A stretch of DNA of 64,000 nucleotides from Deltaproteobacteria bacterium (GTDB lineage Bacteria; Desulfobacterota; Desulfuromonadia; Geobacterales; Pseudopelobacteraceae): positions 62,001-126,000 of the forward strand of contig JAJZRX010000003.1 in assembly GCA_021850095.1 (NCBI GenBank), written 5' to 3'. The notes beneath the pieces were generated by a model. The model did not search any database and was not told the origin of the DNA. It was given only the letters and a program-made list of their open reading frames with translations. Position 1 is the stretch's first letter, and the number at the start of each line of letters is the position of its first letter. The position numbers and the translations under genes are program-made. This document shows, one piece after another, positions 20,241 through 33,469 of the stretch.

Positions 20241-22025
20241 ATGGATACACTCGGCAGCTGGAAAAGGACACATTATTGCGGCGACCTGCGGGCAAGCGAC
20301 ATCGGCAGGGAAGTGATACTGATGGGGTGGGCGCTGCGCCGCCGTGACCATGGCGGGTTGATTTTTATCGATCTACGCGATCGCGAGGGAATAGCCCAGA
20401 TCGTCTTCGACCCCGAAGTTAACGCCGGTGCTCACGTTGTGGCCGAATCGGTGCGCAGTGAATTCGTTCTGGCTGTCAAGGGCAAAGTTATTCCGCGTCC
20501 GGAAGGCACTGTCAACCCCGCCATGAAGACCGGCGAGGTGGAGATTCAGGTGCTGGAATGCAAGCTGCTCAACCGCTCCAAACCGCTGCCGTTCATGCTC
20601 GACGAACACAGTGACATCAACGAGAACATTCGTCTGAAATACCGCTACCTGGATCTGCGTCGGCCACAGCTTCAACACAATCTGATATTACGTTCCAAAG
20701 TCGCCCAGGTAACCCGCTCCTATTTGAGCGAGAACGGCTTTATTGAACTGGAAACACCCTTTCTGACCAAGTCAACGCCGGAAGGGGCCCGCGACTTTCT
20801 GGTGCCTTCTCGCATCAACCAGGGACATTTCTACGCCCTGCCGCAATCTCCACAGATCTTCAAACAGATTCTGATGATCTCCGGGTTCGACCGTTATTTC
20901 CAGGTTGTGCGCTGCTTCCGCGACGAGGACCTGCGTGCCGACCGTCAACCGGAATTCACCCAGATCGACTGCGAGATGTCGTTCATCGACCGCGAAGACA
21001 TCATCACCGTCATGGAGGGTTTGATCGCCAGGGTTTTCAAAGAAGCCAAAGGAATCGATATTCAACTGCCGGTGGAGCGCATCACCTACGCCGAAGCCAT
21101 CAGACGTTTCGGGGTCGATAACCCGGATCTCCGTTTCGGCATGGAGTTGTGCGAACTGACCGAACTGGTCAAGGCATCCGGCTTCAAGGTCTTTGCCGAT
21201 GTGGCTTCCAAGGGCGGCATCATCAAGGGACTGAACGCCAAGGGCTGCGCGAAGTTCTCCCGCAAGGATATCGACGACCTGACCGAGTTCGTCAAGATAT
21301 ACGGCGCCAAGGGCCTGGCTTACGTCAAAATCGAGAACGGCGAGTGGCATTCGCCGATCGCCAAGTTTTTCACCCCGGAAGAGATTGCCGAGATGAACAG
21401 GATCTTTGCTGCCGAAGAGGGGGATCTGCTGTTCTTCGTGGCCGATAAGCCCAAGGTCGTCAACGATTCGCTCGGCAAATTGCGCAACCATCTGGCTAAC
21501 ATTCTCAAGTTGACCAACAAGGATGATTTCCGTTTTGTCTGGGTGACCGACTTCCCACTTCTGGAATGGGATGAAGAGGAAGGCCGCTGGGCCGCAGTGC
21601 ATCATCCCTTTACCGCACCGATGGACGAGGATCTGGAGTTTGTCGAATCCGATCCGGGCCGCTGCCGGGCCAAAGCTTATGACCTGGTACTGAACGGCAA
21701 CGAGATCGGCGGCGGATCGATCAGGATCCATCAGGAGCAGGTTCAGTCCTTGATGTTCAAACTGCTGGGGATGTCGGTGGAATCGGCCCGCAGCAAATTC
21801 GGCTTTCTTCTGGATGCCCTTGATTTCGGTACACCGCCGCACGGCGGGATCGCCTTCGGCATGGATCGTCTGATCATGCTGCTGACCGGCAGTGATTCGA
21901 TCCGGGATGTTATCGCCTTCCCCAAAACCCAGAAGGGCGCCTGCATGATGTCTGAAGCGCCATCCCTGGTTGATAACAAGCAGCTCCGCGAACTGGGAGT
22001 CCGACTTGTGGAAAAGCAGGGATAA
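20241..22025 (+). CDS. aspS: Aspartyl-tRNA synthetase
   Basis: Class II synthetase of the bacterial type. The N-terminal OB anticodon-binding domain (about 1-110), catalytic domain with [33 protein letters not shown] (motif 2) and [13 protein letters not shown] (motif 3), and the GAD insertion (about 290-420) are all present. The length of 594 residues is standard. Whether it also charges tRNA-Asn (non-discriminating) cannot be decided from the sequence by eye. GGAGG precedes the ATG. Confidence 0.95.
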   Translation: MDTLGSWKRTHYCGDLRASDIGREVILMGWALRRRDHGGLIFIDLRDREGIAQIVFDPEVNAGAHVVAESVRSEFVLAVKGKVIPRPEGTVNPAMKTGEVEIQVLECKLLNRSKPLPFMLDEHSDINENIRLKYRYLDLRRPQLQHNLILRSKVAQVTRSYLSENGFIELETPFLTKSTPEGARDFLVPSRINQGHFYALPQSPQIFKQILMISGFDRYFQVVRCFRDEDLRADRQPEFTQIDCEMSFIDREDIITVMEGLIARVFKEAKGIDIQLPVERITYAEAIRRFGVDNPDLRFGMELCELTELVKASGFKVFADVASKGGIIKGLNAKGCAKFSRKDIDDLTEFVKIYGAKGLAYVKIENGEWHSPIAKFFTPEEIAEMNRIFAAEEGDLLFFVADKPKVVNDSLGKLRNHLANILKLTNKDDFRFVWVTDFPLLEWDEEEGRWAAVHHPFTAPMDEDLEFVESDPGRCRAKAYDLVLNGNEIGGGSIRIHQEQVQSLMFKLLGMSVESARSKFGFLLDALDFGTPPHGGIAFGMDRLIMLLTGSDSIRDVIAFPKTQKGACMMSEAPSLVDNKQLRELGVRLVEKQG

Positions 22026-22034
22026 AATTTACCT

Positions 22035-22730
22035 ATGGGCCGCCTGCCAGCGTGCATAGTTTTGTTCACCATGCTGCTGGCGGCCTGCAGCGCTCCTTCA
22101 CCAACCTGGCGCAACAGGGTCGCGCCATTGATTGAAGAGCTTGATCAGCAGAATGCCCTCCGCCTGTTCCCCCAGGAATACCGTAACCTTCTGGAAACCT
22201 TTGAGCACGGTGATGCCGTTTACCATGTCAGATCAGACCATCAGGGAGCCGATGCATATTACCAGCTTGCTTTTCAGAAAGCCGAGCTGCTTCGTTCTGA
22301 ATTGCAAAGCCTGAAACAAAGGCTGGCGGAGGAAGAACGCCAGCTGGCTTTGCGGCTGGCTGCGCAGCTTGAGGAGGAGCGCCTGATTCGTGAGGCGCTG
22401 GCCGCAGAAGAACGACTTCGCCAGCAGGAACGGAAACGGGCTGAAACTGAAGCAGCGGCAAAGGCTGCTGCACAAAAAAAGCCTGTTGCCAAGGAGCCCA
22501 CACCCACTCCGCCTCCAACGTACACTGTGCGCCGCGGTGAAACATTACCACAAATCGCCGGACGAGCTGAAATATATAACGATTCATCACTATGGCCGCT
22601 GATTTATCGTGCAAACCGTGACCAGATTCGTGATCCCAAACGGCTCTGGCCTGGCCAGGTTCTTTCCATTCCGCGTCATTCCAGCCATGATGATGTTGTG
22701 GAAGCCCGGCGTTATTCCGGTAAAAAGTAA
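22035..22730 (+). CDS. LysM-domain lipoprotein with coiled coil
   Basis: A 231-residue envelope protein that should bind peptidoglycan. The lipobox LLAAC (Cys 18) ends a short signal. Residues about 75-145 form an Ala/Glu/Arg/Gln-rich coiled coil. A Pro-rich linker follows, and a LysM domain (about 162-212, YTVRRGETLPQIAG...LWPLIYRANRDQI...LWPGQVLSIP) closes the protein. It starts 9 bases after aspS and is probably cotranscribed. No specific role is known. Confidence 0.85.
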   Translation: MGRLPACIVLFTMLLAACSAPSPTWRNRVAPLIEELDQQNALRLFPQEYRNLLETFEHGDAVYHVRSDHQGADAYYQLAFQKAELLRSELQSLKQRLAEEERQLALRLAAQLEEERLIREALAAEERLRQQERKRAETEAAAKAAAQKKPVAKEPTPTPPPTYTVRRGETLPQIAGRAEIYNDSSLWPLIYRANRDQIRDPKRLWPGQVLSIPRHSSHDDVVEARRYSGKK

Positions 22731-22888
22731 TCTGCAAGCTCTGTCGTCAATGACTGTTTGTCAAAATTCTGCAATTACTTATTCAAAGTATAATCCTTCA
22801 GGTTCATGTTCATAAACCCGCTTCAAAACTGTCAAATCAATGTGCCACAAATGCATTAGAGAACTATGTTTTTTCGCAATATTTTTTC

Positions 22889-22925
22889 TTGACAGCCCCA
22901 GGTGTTTTGTATATTGTATACAAAA
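22889..22925 (+). promoter_or_regulatory. Promoter with overlapping palindromic operator upstream of the monomeric isocitrate dehydrogenase
   Basis: TTGACA (22889-22894), 17 bases, then TATTGT (22912-22917). A perfect 9-bp inverted repeat TTTTGTATA/TATACAAAA (22905-22925, 3-base spacer) overlaps the -10 box and contains the 10-base palindrome TTGTATACAA. Its form fits the TNGT-N-ACNA type of operator used by FadR/GntR-family regulators, and its position would block polymerase. The other bases of 22731-23027 hold no gene that I can see. Confidence 0.5.
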
Positions 22926-23018
22926 TTTTTAGCCTGCCTTAACATATGATATAACATGTAGTTATATGAAAAAAGTCGTATTTGAGCTTTTAAGCGAGCG
23001 GTATCCAACCTGAATTAA

Positions 23019-25259
<2,241 letters not shown>

Positions 25260-25267
25260 TGTAATTA

Positions 25268-25299
25268 AAGGGAGAGAAGCCTTCGTGCTTCTCTCCCTT
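25268..25299 (+). terminator. Terminator-like hairpin between the two isocitrate dehydrogenase genes
   Basis: Perfect 13-bp stem AAGGGAGAGAAGC/GCTTCTCTCCCTT with loop CTTCGT, 8 bases after the stop. The tail (CTCTAGATTCTG) is only moderately T-rich. Confidence 0.75.
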
Positions 25300-25353
25300 C
25301 TCTAGATTCTGCTGTACAGCTTTTTCAAGCTGAATTCTATGGAAGGGAAAATG

Positions 25354-26769
25354 ATGGGGTACAGTTATCTGACAGTCCCAGAGGGTGAGAAAATCACCAT
25401 GGGCGGCAACGGCAGACTGAACGTGCCGAACAACCCTGTTATTCCTTACATAGAAGGCGATGGAACCGGCAAAGATATCTGGAAAGCTTCAGTGCGTGTT
25501 TTTAATGCCGCCATTGAAAAGTGCTATGGCGGAACGCGGAAGATCTCCTGGATGGAGGTTTATGCCGGCGAAAAACCTTTCAACATGTTCCGTGACACCA
25601 TGGGCGACCAGGCATGGTTGCCTGATGAAACTGTCAAGGCCTTCAAGGAATTTCGGGTAGGTATCAAAGGCCCCCTGACTACTCCCATAGGTGGTGGAAT
25701 CCGCTCTTTGAATGTTGCTTTACGACACCTGCTTGACCTGTATGTCTGTCTTCGTCCGGTTCGCTGGTTCCAGGGTGTGCCATCGCCGGTTAAAAAGCCG
25801 GAAGATGTGGATATGGTTATCTTTCGTGAGAATTGCGAAGATATCTACGCCGGCATCGAATGGATGCAGGGTACTGACGAATGTAACCGTGTCATCAGCT
25901 TTCTGATCAAAGAACTGGGCGTCGACAAGATCCGTTTCCCCGAAACCTCTTCCATCGGTATCAAGCCGATTTCTAAAGAAGGTTCCGAACGCCTTGTGCG
26001 TGCAGCGATAGAGTATGCTCTCAGGCACAAACGCAAGTCAGTAACTCTTGTCCATAAGGGCAATATCATGAAATTCACCGAAGGCGCCTTCAAGGATTGG
26101 AGTTACGATCTGGCACGCAGTGAGTTTCGTGAGCAGGTGGTTTGCGAGCGTGAAAGCTGGATCATTGATAATAAAGATCGTAATAACGATCTCACTGTTG
26201 AGGCGAACGCCCGAAAGATAGATCCGGGTTTTGACATGATGACTCCCCAGCAGCAGGCGGATATTTGCGCTGAAGTTGAAGAAGCGCTCAAGCTGATGCC
26301 GACCCATGGACGCGGTCAATGGAAAAAACTTCTGCTGATCAGGGATACCATTGCCGATATTACGCTCCAGCAGGTTCTGACAAGAGCCAAGGAGTTCGAT
26401 GTTCTGGCCTGCATGAATCTGGAAGGGGATTTTCTCTCCGATGCTCTGGCAGCTCAGGTTGGCGGAATAGGTATTGCTCCCGGAGCGAATATAAACTATG
26501 TTAGCGGGCACGCCATCTTTGAGGCAACCCACGGCACGGCTCCCAAGTATGCCAATCTTGATAAAGTAAACCCCGGTTCTGTGATTTTGTCCGGTGTCAT
26601 GATGCTTGAATATATGGGCTGGCAGGAAGCGGCCGACATGATCGTCAGGTCGATAGACAGAACCATCGGGCAAAAGCGGGTAACCTATGATTTTGAGCGC
26701 ATGATGCAGGGCGCGATACTGCTTTCCTGCTCCGGATTTGCGGATGCCCTGATCGAGAACATGAAGTAA
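25354..26769 (+). CDS. icd: Isocitrate dehydrogenase, dimeric NADP type
   Basis: Second enzyme for isocitrate to 2-oxoglutarate, of the isopropylmalate-dehydrogenase fold. The substrate loop [10 protein letters not shown] holds the Ser that in E. coli is phosphorylated by Ace[26 protein letters not shown] and the C-terminal [11 protein letters not shown] are family motifs; Lys-Tyr in the last one is the NADP-specific pair of the E. coli enzyme. ATG 25354 (471 residues) has GGAAGGGA six bases upstream; 25339 is the longer option. It is followed by mdh. Confidence 0.94.
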   Translation: MGYSYLTVPEGEKITMGGNGRLNVPNNPVIPYIEGDGTGKDIWKASVRVFNAAIEKCYGGTRKISWMEVYAGEKPFNMFRDTMGDQAWLPDETVKAFKEFRVGIKGPLTTPIGGGIRSLNVALRHLLDLYVCLRPVRWFQGVPSPVKKPEDVDMVIFRENCEDIYAGIEWMQGTDECNRVISFLIKELGVDKIRFPETSSIGIKPISKEGSERLVRAAIEYALRHKRKSVTLVHKGNIMKFTEGAFKDWSYDLARSEFREQVVCERESWIIDNKDRNNDLTVEANARKIDPGFDMMTPQQQADICAEVEEALKLMPTHGRGQWKKLLLIRDTIADITLQQVLTRAKEFDVLACMNLEGDFLSDALAAQVGGIGIAPGANINYVSGHAIFEATHGTAPKYANLDKVNPGSVILSGVMMLEYMGWQEAADMIVRSIDRTIGQKRVTYDFERMMQGAILLSCSGFADALIENMK

Positions 26770-26809
26770 ACTTTTTAAGACAGATTGCAGGCGCGACATT
26801 CTGTTGTAA

Positions 26810-27805
<996 letters not shown>

Positions 27806-27838
27806 ATTTATCGGTCATATATAAGACCAAGGTATAAC

Positions 27839-27876
27839 GGCAAAAGAAGGGCGGAGCTCTCCGCCCTTCTTTTGCC
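27839..27876 (+). terminator. Strong terminator after mdh
   Basis: A perfect 18-bp stem, GGCAAAAGAAGGGCGGAG and its complement, with a 2-base loop and an internal T-run on the 3' arm. It separates mdh from the kor operon. Confidence 0.85.
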
Positions 27877-27931
27877 ATGTTATGAGAGCAGATTTCACAC
27901 CTTTTATTACGGGAAAAAGGAGTTTTAACCG

Positions 27932-28129
27932 ATGGAGAAAAAATTGCCAAAAATTGAGATCATCGAGAAGTATTGCAAGGGGTGTCACATTTGTGTAGAG
28001 TTCTGCCCCACCAAAGTTCTTGAGATGCGCGGTTTTGTCGTTGGCGTCAAGAACCTGGAAGCCTGTATCAAGTGCATGCAGTGCGAACTGCGTTGCCCGG
28101 ATTTTGCAATCAAAGTCAGTGCCGAATAA
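27932..28129 (+). CDS. korD: 2-oxoglutarate:ferredoxin oxidoreductase, ferredoxin (delta) subunit
   Basis: A 65-residue 2[4Fe-4S] ferredoxin subunit: YCKGCHICVEFCPTKV and CIKCMQCELRCPDFAI give two CxxCxxCxxxCP sets. It passes electrons from the ThDP site of the KorAB catalytic core to free ferredoxin. First gene of korDABC, 22 bases before korA. AAGGAG precedes the ATG. Confidence 0.93.
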   Translation: MEKKLPKIEIIEKYCKGCHICVEFCPTKVLEMRGFVVGVKNLEACIKCMQCELRCPDFAIKVSAE

Positions 28130-28151
28130 ATTCGACAGGAGGAAATAAAAA

Positions 28152-29285
28152 GTGGCTAAAAAAGTAGCGTTCATGCAGGGTAACGAAGCCGCAGCTCACG
28201 GTGCATTATATGCCGGCTGCACTTTTTTTGGCGGGTACCCGATCACACCATCGACCGAGGTTGCCGAGGTCATGTCTGTTGAACTGCCCAAGGTCGGCGG
28301 TAAATTTGTTCAGATGGAAGATGAAATCGGCGCCATGGCCGCCATTTTGGGCGCATCTCTGGCCGGCTCCAAGGTTCTTACGTCCACTTCAGGCCCAGGA
28401 CTGTCCCTGAAGCAGGAACTGATCGGCTATGGCTGCATCGCCGAGATCCCCTGTGTTGTATTCAACGTCATGCGCGGCGGTCCCTCCACCGGTATGCCGA
28501 CCGGCCCGTCCCAGTCTGACGTGATGTGCGCCAAGTGGGGAACCCACGGTGACCATCCGGCCATCTGCCTGACCCCGGCATCTGTTCAGGAAACCTATGA
28601 CGAAGTTATCCGGGCCTTTAACCTTTCCGAAAAATACCGCACGCCGGTAATGGTCATGCCGGATGAGATCGTTGCTCACATGCGTGAGCGGATTGTCTTC
28701 CCCGAGCCGGGTGAAGTTGAAGTTCTGGACCGTAAAACACCGACTGTTCCGCCCGAGCAGTACAAGCCGTACGACACCAGTTTTGGTGACGTGCCCCCTC
28801 TGGCAGCTTTCGGTTCCGGCTACAAGTTCCACGTTACTGGCCTTAACAAGATGCAGGACGGTTTCCCGACCACCAAGGCCGAGATCGTTCAGGCTGAGGA
28901 AGAGCGTCAGGTTCGCAAGGTAGAAGCAAATGTGGATGATATCGCCAGCTTTGAAGAGTATATGCTCGACGATGCTGACGTTGTCGTGGTTGCCTATGGC
29001 TCGACGTCCCGTTCGGCTCGTTATGCCGTTAACGTTGCCCGCGAGCAGGGTATCAAGGCCGGTATGTTCCGCATAAAAACCTTCTGGCCCTTCCCGGATA
29101 AGCAGATCAAGGCGCTGGCTTCCAGAGTCAAAGGTTTTGTAATTCCGGAAATGAACCTGGGTATGTGTTCCATCGAACTGGAACGCTGCGCACAGGGCAA
29201 GGTTCCGGTTCTCGGCATCTTCCGTGTTGATGGCGAGCCGATTAATCCTGACCAGATTGTTGAGAAGATCAAGGAGGTTAAATAA
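28152..29285 (+). CDS. korA: 2-oxoglutarate:ferredoxin oxidoreductase, alpha subunit
   Basis: Alpha subunit of the CoA-acylating oxidoreductase that turns 2-oxoglutarate into succinyl-CoA and reduced ferredoxin, or the reverse. The N-terminal MQGNEAAAHGALYAGCTFFGGYPITPSTE motif and STSGPGLSL are typical pyruvate/2-oxoacid oxidoreductase domain I signatures; domain II (about 255-375) follows. GTG start at 28152 with AGGAGG upstream; 377 residues. Confidence 0.94.
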   Translation: MAKKVAFMQGNEAAAHGALYAGCTFFGGYPITPSTEVAEVMSVELPKVGGKFVQMEDEIGAMAAILGASLAGSKVLTSTSGPGLSLKQELIGYGCIAEIPCVVFNVMRGGPSTGMPTGPSQSDVMCAKWGTHGDHPAICLTPASVQETYDEVIRAFNLSEKYRTPVMVMPDEIVAHMRERIVFPEPGEVEVLDRKTPTVPPEQYKPYDTSFGDVPPLAAFGSGYKFHVTGLNKMQDGFPTTKAEIVQAEEERQVRKVEANVDDIASFEEYMLDDADVVVVAYGSTSRSARYAVNVAREQGIKAGMFRIKTFWPFPDKQIKALASRVKGFVIPEMNLGMCSIELERCAQGKVPVLGIFRVDGEPINPDQIVEKIKEVK

Positions 29286-29287
29286 CC

Positions 29288-30109
29288 ATGTCTTTTGATT
29301 ACGATAAGTATATCCGTCCAGGAAAACTGCCCCACATCTGGTGCCCGGGCTGCGGCCACGGCATCGTCATGAAAGGGCTGATCCGCGCTATGGACACCCT
29401 CAACCTGAAGAAAGAAAATACCGCTATCGTTTCCGGTATCGGTTGTGCTTCACGTCTGCCCGGTTACATCGACTGCTGCACCCTGCACACCGCCCATGGC
29501 CGTGCGGCTGCATTCGCCACCGGCGTCAAGCTGGCCAAACCGGAGATGAACGTTATTCTGTGCGGCGGCGATGGCGACGGCACCGCCATCGGCGGCAACC
29601 ACTTCATCCACGCCTGCCGTCGCAATATCGACATGACCTACATCATCATGAACAATTACATCTACGGCATGACCGGCGGCCAGTTCTCTCCCGCAACTCC
29701 CACCGGACACAAGGCTTCCACCACCCCCTACGGCAACCCGGATCCCTGCTTCGATATCGCCAAGCTGGCGATCGGCGCCGGTGCTACTTTTGTTGCTCGC
29801 GGCACCGCTTTCCATGCCAACCAGATCGACAAGCTGATCGTGGAAGCGATCCAGCACAAGGGCTTCTCGGTTGTTGAAATTCTGGATGACTGCCCGACCA
29901 CCTACGGTCGTCGCAACAAATACAAGTCGGTCATCGAGATGATGAACCGTCTGAAAGAAGTTGCCGTGCCGGTCAAGGCTGCTGAAAAGATGACCGCCGA
30001 GCAGCTGCAAGGCAAGGTTCTGACCGGTGTTCTCTACAAAGATGAGACAAAGCCCGAGTATACAGCCGAGTACGCCAAGGTTATCGAGCGTGCCAAGGCT
30101 TCCAAGTAA
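29288..30109 (+). CDS. korB: 2-oxoglutarate:ferredoxin oxidoreductase, beta subunit
   Basis: Thiamine-diphosphate-binding subunit: GDGDGTAIGGNHFIHACRRNIDMTYIIMNN is the ThDP motif. WCPGCGHG and the downstream SGIGCASRLPGYIDC supply the conserved cysteines for the cluster near the cofactor. At 273 residues it is of normal length. It begins 2 bases after korA. Confidence 0.95.
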   Translation: MSFDYDKYIRPGKLPHIWCPGCGHGIVMKGLIRAMDTLNLKKENTAIVSGIGCASRLPGYIDCCTLHTAHGRAAAFATGVKLAKPEMNVILCGGDGDGTAIGGNHFIHACRRNIDMTYIIMNNYIYGMTGGQFSPATPTGHKASTTPYGNPDPCFDIAKLAIGAGATFVARGTAFHANQIDKLIVEAIQHKGFSVVEILDDCPTTYGRRNKYKSVIEMMNRLKEVAVPVKAAEKMTAEQLQGKVLTGVLYKDETKPEYTAEYAKVIERAKASK

Positions 30110-30137
30110 CAATTACAGGAAAAGGAGCGATATATTC

Positions 30138-30683
30138 ATGTCAAGATATGAATTCAGGTTTTCCGGTGCTGGCGGACAGGGTCTGATCACTGCCGGGATC
30201 ATTATGGCCAAGGCCGCTTCGATTTACGAAGGGAAACAGGCCGTTCAGTCACAGAGTTACGGTCCTGAAGCCCGCGGTGGCGCTTCAAAGTCGGAAGTCA
30301 TCATCTCCGATGGCCCGATCGACTATCCGAAAGTTACCCAGTGTGATGCGCTGCTGGCCATGACTCAGGAAGCAGCAAACAAGTATTCGCATGATCTGAA
30401 AGAAGGCGGCGTACTGTTGATTGATTCCGACCTGGTTAAAACCATTCCGGCCGGCAATTTCAAAACAGTAGCCTTTCCGATTATCAATACCGCCAAAAAT
30501 GATGTCGGCCGCGAAATCGTTGCCAACATCGTTGCGCTTGGCGCAATGGTTGCCCTGACTGGCCAGGTCAGCAGGGAAAATGCAGAAAAAGCAGTTCTTT
30601 CCAGCGTTCCTGAAGCTTTCCTTGAGCTCAATAAGAAAGCTTTCAGCATGGGCTTTGAAAAGGCTCTGGCTGCCAGCGCCTGA
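30138..30683 (+). CDS. korC: 2-oxoglutarate:ferredoxin oxidoreductase, gamma subunit
   Basis: CoA-interacting gamma domain. RFSGAGGQGLITAG at the N-terminus and QSYGPEARGGASKSEVIIS are the family motifs. ATG 30138 (181 residues) with AAAGGAG upstream is chosen; the track start at 30027 runs back into korB. Last gene of the operon, followed by a terminator. Confidence 0.94.
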   Translation: MSRYEFRFSGAGGQGLITAGIIMAKAASIYEGKQAVQSQSYGPEARGGASKSEVIISDGPIDYPKVTQCDALLAMTQEAANKYSHDLKEGGVLLIDSDLVKTIPAGNFKTVAFPIINTAKNDVGREIVANIVALGAMVALTGQVSRENAEKAVLSSVPEAFLELNKKAFSMGFEKALAASA

Positions 30684-30700
30684 TTTAAGCTGATATGTAA

Positions 30701-30736
30701 TAAAAAGGCCCGGTGCATTCGCAGCGGGCCTTTTTA
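30701..30736. terminator. Bidirectional terminator between korC and the methyltransferase
   Basis: 12-bp stem TAAAAAGGCCCG/CGGGCCTTTTTA with a 12-base loop. T-runs on both strands suit the convergent genes on each side. Confidence 0.88.
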
Positions 30737-30762
30737 TTTACAGACTGGTTGCCGTTTTGAGG

Positions 30763-31755
30763 TTATTTCTGTTCTGCGGTGCCGCTTAAAATCCCGGCGC
30801 CATTCGGCAGCACGAGCGGCAGCCTGCTGATAGCTTTTATGCCCGCCTGTGCCATCAGTTCGGAAAGCTCTGTTTGTGAATATGATTGCCCGGCCTCTGT
30901 GCCAAGCAACATATTGAGGGAAAACAGGGCCGGGAAGGGTGGGGCGGCGCGGCTGTCGTCAAGAATAAATTCCTGAATCAATACCAGCCCCCCCGGTGTC
31001 AGAGAGCTTACCGCCTTTTCCAGGATGACAGCTGCCTCTAGCGGACTTTCGCTGTGCAGCAGATGGGAGATCCAGACGACGTCATATCCGCTGCCGATGT
31101 CATCAGCAAGTATGTCGCCGCCTGAAAAGCTGATCCGTTCGGAAAGGTTGAAACGCCTGATGGTATCTTCGGCAAAGCGTTGCGATGACGGAAGATCATA
31201 GATCGTTGCCTGCAATTCCGGATTGTGCAGGCAGAAGTGAATGGCATAGGTTCCGGGGCCGCCACCCAGATCAAGCAGGCTGCGGCGGCCGGAAAGGTCT
31301 ATGGCCGGAACTACAAGCGGAGCGTTTAACATTGCCAGGTTGAACATGCCCAGCAGGAAACTCTGACGAGCGATTTCATCATCGGTCCGCGAACTGTTTG
31401 TCCTTACCGGCCCGCCGCTTTTTACGGCTTCGTCCAGTCTGGCCCAACCGGACATGAGATGGTGGTGGTGCAGAATGATATGTCCCAGATAGGAGTCAGA
31501 ATTTTTCGACAGCAGGGTTGCAGAATGTGGCTGCAGACTGTAAATGTTATCGCATTTGATTACAAGCCCCATGGCTGTAAGGGCGTCCAGCAGCATGGTC
31601 ATGCCGCGCTGGTCGCAACCGGTCAATCTGGAAATATTCGCCGCGCTGGCTGACCCCTGATCCATCCGGGTGAAAAGATCCAGTTTGACAGCGGCATGCA
31701 GGGCACACGTACTCCAATAACCACCGGAGAGCTGTAAAAGATCGGCCGGGTTCAT
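30763..31755 (-). CDS. SAM-dependent O-methyltransferase (acetylserotonin methyltransferase-like)
   Basis: A 330-residue class I methyltransferase. The N-terminal winged-helix dimerisation domain (about 1-95, starting LLQLSGGYWSTCALHAAVKLDLFTRM) precedes the SAM-binding domain with LDLGGGPGTYAIHF (motif I) and the VWISHLLHSESP segment. This is the layout of plant-type and polyketide O-methyltransferases. ATG 31755 has AAGGAGA upstream; the track start at 31845 would run back past the chemoreceptor stop. The chemoreceptor ends 37 bases upstream on the same strand, so the two may be cotranscribed. The substrate is unknown. Confidence 0.82.
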   Translation of the reverse strand: MNPADLLQLSGGYWSTCALHAAVKLDLFTRMDQGSASAANISRLTGCDQRGMTMLLDALTAMGLVIKCDNIYSLQPHSATLLSKNSDSYLGHIILHHHHLMSGWARLDEAVKSGGPVRTNSSRTDDEIARQSFLLGMFNLAMLNAPLVVPAIDLSGRRSLLDLGGGPGTYAIHFCLHNPELQATIYDLPSSQRFAEDTIRRFNLSERISFSGGDILADDIGSGYDVVWISHLLHSESPLEAAVILEKAVSSLTPGGLVLIQEFILDDSRAAPPFPALFSLNMLLGTEAGQSYSQTELSELMAQAGIKAISRLPLVLPNGAGILSGTAEQK

Positions 31756-31792
31756 TATCTGTCTCCTTATCACCTTCGAAGTGGAGTACGCG

Positions 31793-33469
31793 TCAGACCT
31801 TGAATCGCTCCATTTCTTCTTGCAGAACATTAATCTGGCCGGCAAGTTTCACTAAAACCTCATCCATGACCAAGGTCGATTTTATATGAATGTCCGTAGA
31901 TTCCTCAAAGTCCTTGAGTGATTCTCCAATCCGGTCGGCGCTGGTGGATTGCAGTATTGATGCTTCGCAGATGTCTTTTACCATGGCATTGATCTGCTCG
32001 CTGGCGTTAAAAACCTGGGAGGCGGAATTCTGATGGCTGCTGATGGAATGCATAACTCCTTCGGTTATGTTTCTCATTCGTTCAACGGCAGAGGTTATCA
32101 ACTCACTGCCGTGGCTCTGTTCCTTGGTTGAGCGGGCAATCTGCTCCACCATCTCTGCGACCCGATCCATGGCCTGCTGCATGGCGTTGCTGGCTTCCGC
32201 CTGGCTGACGGCCGTTGTGCTGATGTCGATCATGTGGCTGCTGGCTGTCTGAATGCCGTCAACGATCTTCCGCAGTGCTTCGCCCGATTTTTGAGAGAGT
32301 TCGCTACCTTCGGAGATCCGTTTTTCGGAAAGAGAAATTGCCTTTACCGCTCGTTCGGTTTCCTGTTTGACTCCCAATATAATCTCGGAAATTTCGCGGG
32401 TATGATTACCGGTCCGTTTTGCCAGATCCTTGATTTCGACCGCCACCACTGAAAAACTTTTCCCCCGTTTACCCGCCTGCGCCGCGATGATTGACGCATT
32501 GAGCGCCAGCAGATTGGTCTGTTCGGCAACTTCATCAATCACGGAAAGAATCTTGCCGATATTGGCGACCCGTTTGGACAGATTGTCGATCGCATCGAAG
32601 GTGATGTTTGACGAAGCCTTGATTTCATTGATGCCGGCAATGGTTGCATCGACAGATTTCCAACCGTCTTCGGCGTCTTTTTTAACCGTTTCTGCAATCA
32701 GTGACGTATCAATAGCCTGGGAACCGATTTTTTTAATGGCGTTATCCATCTTTACAACCAGTGAAGCGGTGATCGCCGTATCTGTCTTGAGTATGGCGGC
32801 GTTATCTTCGATCTGGCGTATGGCCGATGCCATTTCAATGATTGATGAACTGACATCTTCAACCGAATGAACCAGCGACTCCAGGTGTTGAGTGGTGGAA
32901 GAAAGGCTCTGGGACATTTCCGTCATCGAGGCCGAGTTGCTTGAAGAGAGACTGGAGAGCGTCACAACTGAAGAAGACACATCGGTTATGGAACGGTTTA
33001 TCTCGCGGATTGCCGTGGAAGTTCTCTTGAGACTGTCGGATTGAAGCGCTGCCGATGAAACCCCTTTTTCGGAAAGTTGGGCAATGGTCGCAGAAATGTT
33101 TCTGAGCTCGAACAGCGAAGAATGAACCTTGGATATTGCGCCTGAAAGGCGCTCCATCATCGAATTGAAATTATCCGCCAGCAGAGAAATCTCAGTTTCG
33201 CCATCAAGAATCACCCGTTCGGTCAGCGCCCCTTCGGCGGCATTGTTCATGGCTTTCGCGATATGCTTGATGCGGACAACCAGTTTCCTGGAGACCAGTA
33301 TCCAGATAACGGCAGTCAGGGCGATCATATTGACTATAAACAAGGCGGAAAAGACACCGCGATTGGGAACGGCCTGAACAAACGAAAGAATGAGACCGAT
33401 CAGTGAAAGAGCGATTCCCAGAGAAAGTAGAATGCGGATAAGGTTGGTGCCGGTACGCAGTTTTTTCAC
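31793..33469 (-). CDS. Methyl-accepting chemotaxis protein without a periplasmic sensor domain
   Basis: A 558-residue chemoreceptor-like protein. Two transmembrane helices (about 10-32 and 40-60) are separated by only a short turn, so there is no ligand-binding periplasmic domain; sensing may come from the membrane or the cytoplasm. HAMP spans about 60-112, then a long signalling helix hairpin. The tip reads QTNLLALNASIIAAQAGKRGKSF, departing from the canonical AAIEAARAGExGRGF at the Glu, Arg and Glu positions that face CheA/CheW. The start is GTG 33469 with AAGGGAGAA upstream. Confidence 0.88.
   Translation of the reverse strand: MKKLRTGTNLIRILLSLGIALSLIGLILSFVQAVPNRGVFSALFIVNMIALTAVIWILVSRKLVVRIKHIAKAMNNAAEGALTERVILDGETEISLLADNFNSMMERLSGAISKVHSSLFELRNISATIAQLSEKGVSSAALQSDSLKRTSTAIREINRSITDVSSSVVTLSSLSSSNSASMTEMSQSLSSTTQHLESLVHSVEDVSSSIIEMASAIRQIEDNAAILKTDTAITASLVVKMDNAIKKIGSQAIDTSLIAETVKKDAEDGWKSVDATIAGINEIKASSNITFDAIDNLSKRVANIGKILSVIDEVAEQTNLLALNASIIAAQAGKRGKSFSVVAVEIKDLAKRTGNHTREISEIILGVKQETERAVKAISLSEKRISEGSELSQKSGEALRKIVDGIQTASSHMIDISTTAVSQAEASNAMQQAMDRVAEMVEQIARSTKEQSHGSELITSAVERMRNITEGVMHSISSHQNSASQVFNASEQINAMVKDICEASILQSTSADRIGESLKDFEESTDIHIKSTLVMDEVLVKLAGQINVLQEEMERFKV

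Noticed and set aside
30027-30137. Longer N-terminus for korC
   Set aside because: It would read 37 non-family residues within korB; ATG 30138 has a strong ribosome site and the expected N-terminal motif.
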